5,283 bases of DNA from Rhodospirillales bacterium. Lineage in GTDB: Bacteria; Pseudomonadota; Alphaproteobacteria; SMXQ01. Below the pieces are notes generated by a model that was given only the letters and a program-made list of their open reading frames with translations, made no database searches and was not told where the DNA came from. Both the position numbers and the translations under genes were made by a program. The stretch covers positions 1-5,283 of the forward strand of contig JAHEKA010000206.1 in NCBI GenBank assembly GCA_024638585.1, given 5' to 3'. This document shows, one piece after another, positions 1-4,517 of this stretch (the first letter of the stretch is position 1; every line of letters starts with the position of its first letter).

Positions 1-823
1 TGGCAACCCGGCGGCGATAGGCGGCGGTTGCCTGGGTATCGGTCTGGGGATCGATGGCCGCCTCGACCGTATCCACCGCCGCGTCAATGGCTTGCTCATT
101 GACATCGCTTCCCACCAGGATCTCTTCCGCTACGCTCACGCGCACGGGTGTGGGCGCGACACCGCCTAGGGCCAGGGCCGCCCGGGTGCAGGTGCCATCG
201 GCGTCGAACTGCAACTGCGCCGCGGCAGCGGCAATGGCGAAGTCCCCATGCCGCTGGCTCGCCTCTTCGAAGGCGCTGCCGATGGTCCCCGTACCGGTCC
301 AATCCGGGAAATGGGTTTCTGTTAGGCACTCGTCCGCCTCGCACAAGGTCATCATTGGACCTTCGTAGAACCCGGCGATGGCGCACTCGCGCTCCCCCTC
401 GCGGTTGCGCAGGGTGAGGCGTGCATCCAGCGCCGTCGCCACCAGGGGAATCTCCGCCGCTGGATCGCCAAGGGCGATGGAGCCGCCCACGGTGCCCCGG
501 TTGCGTGTCTGCGCATGGCCCACATTGGGCAGGGCCCGGGCCAGAAGCGGCAGGCGATCGCGAACCAGCGCCGAGGATAGGGCCTCGGCCTGGCGCGTGC
601 AGGCCTTGATGGTGACGCTATCGAATCCCGCAGAGATACCCTTCAGTTCGGCGATCCCATTGACATCCACCAATAGGGTGGGGCGGGCCATGCGCAAAGC
701 CATCATCGGGACCAGGGTCTGGCCACCGGCGATGATCATCGCCTCGTCGCCGGCCTCGGCCAGGGCATTGGCCACGGCATCGATACTGTCCATCAAGGCG
801 TAATCGAAGGGTGCGGCTTTCAT
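1..823 (-). CDS. Molybdenum hydroxylase FAD-binding (medium) subunit, CoxM/XDH family, partial at 3' end
   Basis: This is the FAD subunit of a three-part molybdenum hydroxylase (CO dehydrogenase, nicotinate dehydrogenase and xanthine dehydrogenase relatives). It passes electrons from the iron-sulfur subunit to an acceptor. The visible 274 residues begin MKAAPFDYAL and carry the family's FAD motifs: AGGQTLVPMM near residues 32-41 and TVGGSIALGDPAAEIP at 111-126. The conserved RHGDFAIAAAA (191-201) and ALGGVAPTPVR (218-228) follow. The C-terminal YRRRVA at the window edge matches the usual family end, so probably only about 10-20 residues are missing. The ATG at 823 lies 15 bp after the stop of the upstream decarboxylase gene with no strong Shine-Dalgarno (SD) sequence, which suggests one transcript and possible translational coupling. 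Small and large subunits are not in the window but are expected to the left. The family is secure; the substrate is unknown. Confidence 0.93.
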   Translation of the reverse strand, partial: MKAAPFDYALMDSIDAVANALAEAGDEAMIIAGGQTLVPMMALRMARPTLLVDVNGIAELKGISAGFDSVTIKACTRQAEALSSALVRDRLPLLARALPNVGHAQTRNRGTVGGSIALGDPAAEIPLVATALDARLTLRNREGERECAIAGFYEGPMMTLCEADECLTETHFPDWTGTGTIGSAFEEASQRHGDFAIAAAAAQLQFDADGTCTRAALALGGVAPTPVRVSVAEEILVGSDVNEQAIDAAVDTVEAAIDPQTDTQATAAYRRRVA

Positions 824-838
824 GAGGTGAACGCGGGC

Positions 839-2476
839 TTAGTCCCAGCCCTCTTCGACATCGCGGACCGAGGTTTCAGGGATCAGGTTCCGTTGCTGAC
901 GCTGCCGGGTGCGCTTGCCGTTCTCAAGGTACTCGCCCGCGGCGGCGCGGTCGGCCGCGGCCTGCCAGGCCTCGCTCCAATCGCCGAGGGAATAGCCGTA
1001 CCATGGGCTTTCCGGCCGGAGCGCGGGCAGGCCCAGCCGCTCCCACAACTCCTTGGCGTGAGCCATGTGCTGCTCGGCGGGCAACGCCAAAGGCGGCATA
1101 TCGCTTTTCATGGTGGCATCAATCAGGAGGGTCGCGTCTTCCTCGCCCGCGTGCTCGCGCTTGGGTCCATGGCCCTGGCCGCGATGGCGGAGCACCTCGA
1201 CGTCTTCGGCCGGGTTGTGGCGGTAGGCCAGGGCCCAGAGTATGGCATCCGCGTTGTCGGGATCGATATCGCCGTTGACTGCGAAGACGATCTTGCCGCA
1301 ATCGCCCTTGAAGCTGGCCGCCCCATAGAGCGCGCGCCAAACTTCCGTCTTCGGTGCGTTTCGGGCCATGGTGACGATGGTGACGCGCAGCAGGCCGGTG
1401 AGCGGTTCATGCAGCGCCACCTTTTCAACGCTCGCGACACCCAAGGTTTCGCGAAGGTGAGAGAGAAACAGCGGCTCATAGGCAACGCGCTTCATGACGC
1501 TCGATTCGGAAGGCGCAACCTGGCTGATATAGGACGGGATGATCGGCGCTTTCTTACGGGTGATGGCGGTGATGCGCATCGGCATGTTCATCTCTTCCAA
1601 CGCCACATGACCGTGGGATTCTCCGAACGGCCCTTCGGGTTCGGTAAACTGGGGATCGATCATCCCCTCCAGCACAACCTCGGCCTCTGCCGGGACCAGA
1701 AGGTCCACCGTCGCCGCTTTGACGACATTGATGGGTTCCCCCGCGAGGCCGCCGGCGATGGCCAGTTCATCCATGTCGATGGGCAGCTTCTGCGGCCCCA
1801 TGAAGGCGACCGGGGGCGGACAGCCGAGGACGATGGCGCAGGGCATCTCCTCGCCCCGCTCCTTGTATTTCTGCCAGTGCTGATAACCGCCCGCGCCGCC
1901 GACCCGTGTCGCCATGCGGACCACCAACCGATCCGGCGCCTTCAGGGCCGCGCGGTAGGTGCCCATGTTCTGGACGCCCGTCTCCGGGTCCCGGGTAACG
2001 CAATTGGTGGCGCTCAGCGTGGGCGCGCTGTCGAAACCGGGGGTCGAGACGGGAATCGGCAGCGCGTCCAACCCCTTGCCTTCACCCATCAGGTCATCGC
2101 CCGTGAGCACCACCTCCTGACAGGCGCCGGTATTGACGGGACGCGGGTCGATGGGGTGAGTGAGGGCGTCGTTCCATTTGGCGCCGATCTCCTCCGGCGC
2201 AACCCGCATGCCGGCTGCGTAGATGGCTGGCGAGGCCGCCATGGCGCCGACCACGACCGGGATATCGTAGTGTCGTCCCTTGCCGTCGGTAATGTTGGTG
2301 AATAGAAAGGCCTTGCGATCGGCCTCGGGAATGCCGCCGCGGAATTGCCAACGGACCAGCGGGTGCATCTCCGAATCCTTGTCGATGGGGGCGTCGACCG
2401 TCACCAGCAAACCTTCCCGATCCAGGGCTTCGACGTGTTCCCGAAGGTCACGATAGCTACGGTCTGACGTCGGCAT
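839..2476 (-). CDS. UbiD-family prenylated-FMN-dependent decarboxylase
   Basis: This cytoplasmic enzyme should reversibly decarboxylate an aromatic, heteroaromatic or alpha,beta-unsaturated acid using prenylated FMN made by a UbiX partner, which is not in this window. The chosen ATG at 2476 has GGAGGA ten bases upstream and gives 545 aa starting MPTSDRSYRDL. An in-frame ATG at 2548 would add 24 residues of low similarity and has no comparable ribosome site. Residues matching the fungal ferulic acid decarboxylase active site are present: metal ligands Asn170 (in NMGTYR), His200 (in YQHWQKY) and probably Glu237 (in MDELAIAGG), and the catalytic Arg175, Glu281 and Glu286, the last two within EGPFGESHGH. 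The protein is about 45 residues longer than E. coli UbiD (497 aa), the excess mostly in a polar C-terminal tail after the PWYGYSLGDWSEAW segment. It is first in an operon with a molybdenum hydroxylase subunit, which favours a catabolic role over ubiquinone synthesis. The substrate is not determinable. Confidence 0.95.
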   Translation of the reverse strand: MPTSDRSYRDLREHVEALDREGLLVTVDAPIDKDSEMHPLVRWQFRGGIPEADRKAFLFTNITDGKGRHYDIPVVVGAMAASPAIYAAGMRVAPEEIGAKWNDALTHPIDPRPVNTGACQEVVLTGDDLMGEGKGLDALPIPVSTPGFDSAPTLSATNCVTRDPETGVQNMGTYRAALKAPDRLVVRMATRVGGAGGYQHWQKYKERGEEMPCAIVLGCPPPVAFMGPQKLPIDMDELAIAGGLAGEPINVVKAATVDLLVPAEAEVVLEGMIDPQFTEPEGPFGESHGHVALEEMNMPMRITAITRKKAPIIPSYISQVAPSESSVMKRVAYEPLFLSHLRETLGVASVEKVALHEPLTGLLRVTIVTMARNAPKTEVWRALYGAASFKGDCGKIVFAVNGDIDPDNADAILWALAYRHNPAEDVEVLRHRGQGHGPKREHAGEEDATLLIDATMKSDMPPLALPAEQHMAHAKELWERLGLPALRPESPWYGYSLGDWSEAWQAAADRAAAGEYLENGKRTRQRQQRNLIPETSVRDVEEGWD

Positions 2477-2486
2477 CTCTGCCAGA

Positions 2487-2492
2487 TCCTCC
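2487..2492 (-). promoter_or_regulatory. Ribosome binding site deciding the decarboxylase start
   Basis: On the minus strand the sequence reads GGAGGA, then ten bases, then ATG at 2476. This is the reason for choosing 2476 over the upstream in-frame ATG at 2548. Confidence 0.7.
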
Positions 2493-2539
2493 GATAATCC
2501 GATGCGCCCACACCGCCGCGCGCCCCCAAGGGACGCCGA

Positions 2540-2607
2540 AAAGATCAACGCATCCCATGAACCGACGGCGCCGAAGGCGCTGACGCCGCATTGTCACACT
2601 GATCTTT
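2540..2607. repeat. Nested inverted repeats in the decarboxylase upstream region
   Basis: A perfect 8-bp inverted repeat, AAAGATCA (2540-2547) and TGATCTTT (2600-2607), encloses a nearly concentric GC-rich hairpin. In the hairpin CGGCGCC (2566-2572) pairs with GGCGCTG (2576-2582) around a GAA triloop, with one G-U pair. The centres of the two palindromes differ by only half a base. The pair overlaps the candidate promoter and the start of the predicted leader, so it could be an operator or a structured 5' leader. No T-run directly follows the hairpin, so it does not look like a terminator. Confidence 0.4.
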
Positions 2608-2618
2608 CATCCTCTCAA
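2590..2618 (-). promoter_or_regulatory. Candidate sigma-70-type promoter for the decarboxylase operon
   Basis: On the minus strand, TTGAGA (2613-2618, 5 of 6 to the -35 consensus) is followed after exactly 17 bases by GACAAT (2590-2595, 4 of 6 to the -10 consensus). Transcription would begin near 2583 and leave a leader of roughly 107 bases before the ATG at 2476. The spacer contains one arm (2600-2607) of an 8-bp inverted repeat whose other arm lies downstream of the predicted start, so a regulator could act here. This is based on motif matching only. Confidence 0.35.
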
Positions 2619-2653
2619 GCATTTGCGATACCAATCCTGGGAAATGCCGTCTC

Positions 2654-2692
2654 GCTTCGAGGCACCTAAAGCCTGCACCTGCGAAGCCTTCG
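2654..2692. repeat. Imperfect stem-loop with overlapping CGAAG/CTTCG palindrome
   Basis: GCTTCG (2654-2659) pairs with CGAAGC (2682-2687), and the adjoining AGGC (2660-2663) pairs with GCCT (2671-2674), giving ten pairs with a one-sided 7-base bulge and a 7-base loop. The right arm also forms a second compact palindrome, CGAAG-C-CTTCG (2682-2692), and the word CTTCGAG occurs at both 2655 and 2688. Lying upstream of both divergent genes, it could be a regulator site, but no known operator is recognised. Confidence 0.3.
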
Positions 2693-2760
2693 AGAGTGGC
2701 CCCTGATGCCCGCCTGGTTTGCCGCGGGGAAAGGGGCGATGTCCCTTAGGCGCCGCCCCC

Positions 2761-2789
2761 TGGTCCCGTCGCGGGCCACGGTTTATAGT
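2761..2789 (+). promoter_or_regulatory. Weak candidate promoter for the glutathione transferase gene
   Basis: TATAGT (2784-2789) matches the -10 consensus in 5 of 6 positions and stands out in a GC-rich stretch. The hexamer 17 bases upstream, TGGTCC (2761-2766), is a poor -35. Transcription would start near 2796, about 50 bases before the ATG. An activator-dependent promoter would fit the poor -35, but this is speculative. Confidence 0.25.
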
Positions 2790-2848
2790 TGACCCAGAAG
2801 GATGATGGCGCCGGGGCCGCCCGGGCGCCGCTGATCTGGGAGAGGCCG

Positions 2849-3493
2849 ATGGACATCAAGCTGTATTACGCACCCACCACCTGCGCGCTCGCGCCCTATA
2901 TTTCGCTGACCGAGGCCGGCGCCGATTTCAGCGCCATGCCCGTCAACATGCGCAAAGGGCAGAACAAGTCGCCCGAATACCTGACCATGAACCCCAAGCA
3001 CAAGGTGCCGGTGCTGCAGGTCGACGGCAAGGTGTTGACCGAGAGCCCGGCCATCCAGACCTGGATCGCCCGCACCTTCCCGGATGCCAAGCTGTTGCCG
3101 GCCGACCCGTGGGACGAGCTTCAGGCGCTTTCGCTGTTGTGCTGGTGTTCGTCGGGCATCCATCCCTATCTCAGCCGCATTAATAACCCGGCCAAAGTCT
3201 GCGACGTGCCGGACACGGGCGAGAGCGTCACCCGCCTGTCCGCTGAGTTCATCTTTGAAGCCTTGGCGATCGCCGAGGGGCTGCTAGAGGGCCGCGATTA
3301 TTTCTTTGGCGATTTCACCGCCCCGGATGCTCACTTCTTCTGGTGCTATCGGCGTGCGACGCAGTTTGAGCTGGCGCTGGATGCCTACCCCAACTGCGCC
3401 GCCCATTTCGCGCGCATGCAAACGAGGCCCAGCGTCCAGAAACTTCTGGCCTTCGAAAAAGAGGTGCGCGACAGTTTTGCCACCGCCGCCTGA
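2849..3493 (+). CDS. Glutathione S-transferase, bacterial beta-class-like
   Basis: This 214-residue cytoplasmic protein has the usual length and two-domain layout of bacterial glutathione S-transferases, which add glutathione to electrophiles or reduce peroxides. The N-terminal thioredoxin-fold domain begins MDIKLYYAPTTCALAP. Cys12 sits where beta-class enzymes such as the Proteus mirabilis enzyme (Cys10) have their active-site cysteine. KVPVL (52-56) carries the cis-proline (Pro54), and ESPAI (65-69) is the glutathione gamma-glutamyl binding turn. The helical C-terminal domain includes His105 in GIHPYLSRI, and FFGDFTAPDAHFF (142-154) is the N-capping-box region. The ATG at 2849 has GGGAG six bases upstream; an in-frame ATG at 2789 would add 20 residues that do not fit the family. 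It is divergent from the decarboxylase operon, so a role in the same catabolic pathway or in detoxifying its intermediates is possible but unproven. Confidence 0.93.
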   Translation: MDIKLYYAPTTCALAPYISLTEAGADFSAMPVNMRKGQNKSPEYLTMNPKHKVPVLQVDGKVLTESPAIQTWIARTFPDAKLLPADPWDELQALSLLCWCSSGIHPYLSRINNPAKVCDVPDTGESVTRLSAEFIFEALAIAEGLLEGRDYFFGDFTAPDAHFFWCYRRATQFELALDAYPNCAAHFARMQTRPSVQKLLAFEKEVRDSFATAA

Positions 3494-3666
3494 ACCGCGG
3501 CAGCCGGTACCTTTCGTTCCCTTGGGCCCGGTGTTTTGCTAGGCTTGCGCGCGGGCCATCCCGGGCCCCGATTCCCGGCGATTTGGCCGGTTAATCAAAT
3601 CGTAATCCTCCTTCTATTGCATTCGGGTGTGCGAGGATTCGCGGTCTCTGAAGAGGGAGTAAGTTG
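3494..3666. other. Intergenic region upstream of the duplicated Cys-pair protein, with inverted repeat
   Basis: No gene is seen here. A perfect 7-bp inverted repeat, AATCCTC (3604-3610) and GAGGATT (3633-3639), is separated by 22 bases and lies 28 bp before the next start codon. A weak -35/-10 pair, TTAATC (3591-3596) and TCTATT (3613-3618) spaced by 16 bases, would place transcription start inside the repeat loop. No convincing terminator with a T-run follows the glutathione transferase gene. GGGAG at 3655-3659 is the ribosome site of the following gene. Confidence 0.4.
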
Positions 3667-4359
3667 ATGGCAGGATTGATGAAAACCGCCGGCGTGATCT
3701 GTGGCTGTGTCCTCGGTTTCACCATTGCCGTCGAGAGGGGCGATCTCGCGCGGCCTGGCGAGCCGGCCGGTTTCCGCTTCGGCATTGCGCAAGCACAGGC
3801 CGGGGCGTCCATCCGCGAGCGGATCGAGAATAGGAAAAGACGAGAAGCCAAGGAGCGGGCCGCACGGAAACGGGCGGTGGAGGCCAAACGGGCGCGGCTG
3901 AAGGGGTCGCGGACCAAGGAATTGCCGGCAGATTGTGCCTATGACGTCGAAGGGTCCCGGGAAGCGGGGAGCGATGTCCACCTGTGCGACGGCATGCGCT
4001 ATCAGGCCATCAAGGACGAATCGTTCGAAGGTTACGAGGTCCATCCGGTGAATATCGATCGGGGGGCGATCAACAAGGACCGCGCCCGCCGGTCGAAAGA
4101 GGCGGCAGAGCGCCGGGCCGCCGCGAAGAAGCGTCGTCAAGCCGGCCGCGTCGCCGAATTGCCGCCGAGCTGCGTTTACGACGCCAACGCATCAGTGGGC
4201 CAACCTTCCGACATCTATTCCTGCGGCGCCGTGCTGTACCGCGCCTATGAGGAAGAGGGCGAACGCGGTTTCGAACGCGTCAATCCCCCGCAAGGTGCGC
4301 GGCCCTCCCAACCGCCTCCCGATTCTGCGCCGCGCCGCGGGAGAGGTTCCTCTTACTAG
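3667..4359 (+). CDS. Unrecognised, probably exported basic protein with duplicated Cys-x16-Cys module
   Basis: I do not recognise this 230-residue protein. The ATG at 3667 follows GGGAG by seven bases; TTG at 3664 and ATG at 3679 are weaker alternatives. A short hydrophobic segment at about residues 7-22 and AQAQA at 41-45 suggest export by a signal peptide or an N-terminal anchor, although the segment is short and cleavage is uncertain. The rest is an internal duplication. Each half has an Arg/Lys/Glu/Ala-rich helix that may form a coiled coil (about 48-80 and 134-160), followed by a core at 85-128 and 164-207. The cores align without gaps over 44 residues with 15 identities: ELPxxC, YD, SD, C, YxA, E, G, E. 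The cysteine pairs are Cys90-Cys107 and Cys169-Cys186, both 17 apart, so one disulfide per module is plausible. A Pro/Arg-rich tail ends the protein. It is followed on the same strand by another Cys-repeat protein. Confidence 0.75.
   Translation: MAGLMKTAGVICGCVLGFTIAVERGDLARPGEPAGFRFGIAQAQAGASIRERIENRKRREAKERAARKRAVEAKRARLKGSRTKELPADCAYDVEGSREAGSDVHLCDGMRYQAIKDESFEGYEVHPVNIDRGAINKDRARRSKEAAERRAAAKKRRQAGRVAELPPSCVYDANASVGQPSDIYSCGAVLYRAYEEEGERGFERVNPPQGARPSQPPPDSAPRRGRGSSY
3919..4287 (+). repeat. Two-copy protein-level repeat (ELPxxC...C module)
   Basis: Copy one is encoded at 3919-4050 (residues 85-128) and copy two at 4156-4287 (residues 164-207), offset by 79 residues. The intervening sequence is a charged helix resembling the one before copy one. 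Identity is about a third over 44 ungapped positions, with all cysteines in register, which points to an old duplication. Confidence 0.65.
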
Positions 4360-4395
4360 CCTGGAGCCTGCTTTCTCACCGCTGCCATCTCACTC

Positions 4396-4401
4396 AGGAG
4401 G
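4396..4401 (+). promoter_or_regulatory. Perfect Shine-Dalgarno AGGAGG not explained by a main gene
   Basis: AGGAGG is the best ribosome-binding match in the window, yet it lies over 100 bases before the next clear start at 4518, which has its own site. It precedes a GTG at 4413 by 11 bases and may serve a short leader ORF. Just downstream, CAAGG (4416-4420) and CCTTG (4427-4431) form a small hairpin with a 6-base loop. Confidence 0.3.
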
Positions 4402-4412
4402 TGCCGCTCGCC

Positions 4413-4505
4413 GTGCAAGGATGGTACCTTGCCCCGGAAATTGCCTGCCGCACCTTCGTCAAGAACGGGGCGGCTGACGCCATCAAAGTTGCGTATTTTG
4501 CATAG
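4413..4505 (+). CDS. Possible 30-codon leader peptide
   Basis: A GTG at 4413, 11 bases after AGGAGG, opens 30 codons ending TAG at 4503-4505. The peptide begins (V/M)QGWYLAPEIACRTF and ends IKVAYFA. The last base of the stop is the first base of GGGGAG, the ribosome site of the Cys-repeat protein starting at 4518, an arrangement suited to translational coupling. An in-frame GTG at 4401 overlaps the ribosome site and is less likely. No family is recognised, and a chance open frame in GC-rich DNA is quite possible. Confidence 0.2.
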   Translation: MQGWYLAPEIACRTFVKNGAADAIKVAYFA

Positions 4506-4517
4506 GGGAGCCAGCGG

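Larger units (their letters stand above)
2477..2848. other. Divergent intergenic region between decarboxylase and glutathione transferase
   Basis: This 372-bp stretch has no convincing gene on either strand. It contains the decarboxylase ribosome site, a candidate leftward promoter, the nested inverted repeats at 2540-2607, the stem-loop at 2654-2692 and a weak rightward -10 element near 2784. Short GC-rich palindromes are also present at 2709-2728 (CCCGC/GCGGG) and 2731-2747 (AAGGG/CCCTT). The size and the number of palindromes fit a shared regulatory region for the two divergent transcripts. Confidence 0.6.

Noticed and set aside
54..803. Several plus-strand open frames of 60-140 codons
   Set aside because: All are antisense to the molybdenum hydroxylase FAD subunit, which reads cleanly on the minus strand from 823 through the window edge with family motifs throughout.
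827..2305. A 492-codon open frame on the plus strand
   Set aside because: It lies wholly antisense to the UbiD-family gene (apart from its first bases), whose catalytic motifs are intact. Its translation is Arg/Gly/His-rich with no recognisable domain, as expected for a mirror frame of a GC-rich gene.
2477..2548. A longer N-terminus for the decarboxylase starting at 2548
   Set aside because: The extra 24 residues overlap the inverted-repeat region and lack a good ribosome site, while the ATG at 2476 has GGAGGA at suitable distance and a start that fits the family.
2789..2848. A 20-residue extension of the glutathione transferase
   Set aside because: The family starts a few residues before the first beta strand (KLYY), exactly as from 2849, which also has its own ribosome site.
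3556..3571. GGGCC...GGCCC hairpin after the glutathione transferase as a terminator
   Set aside because: The stem is only five pairs and is not followed by a T-run. GGGCCC words are expected by chance in this GC-rich DNA.
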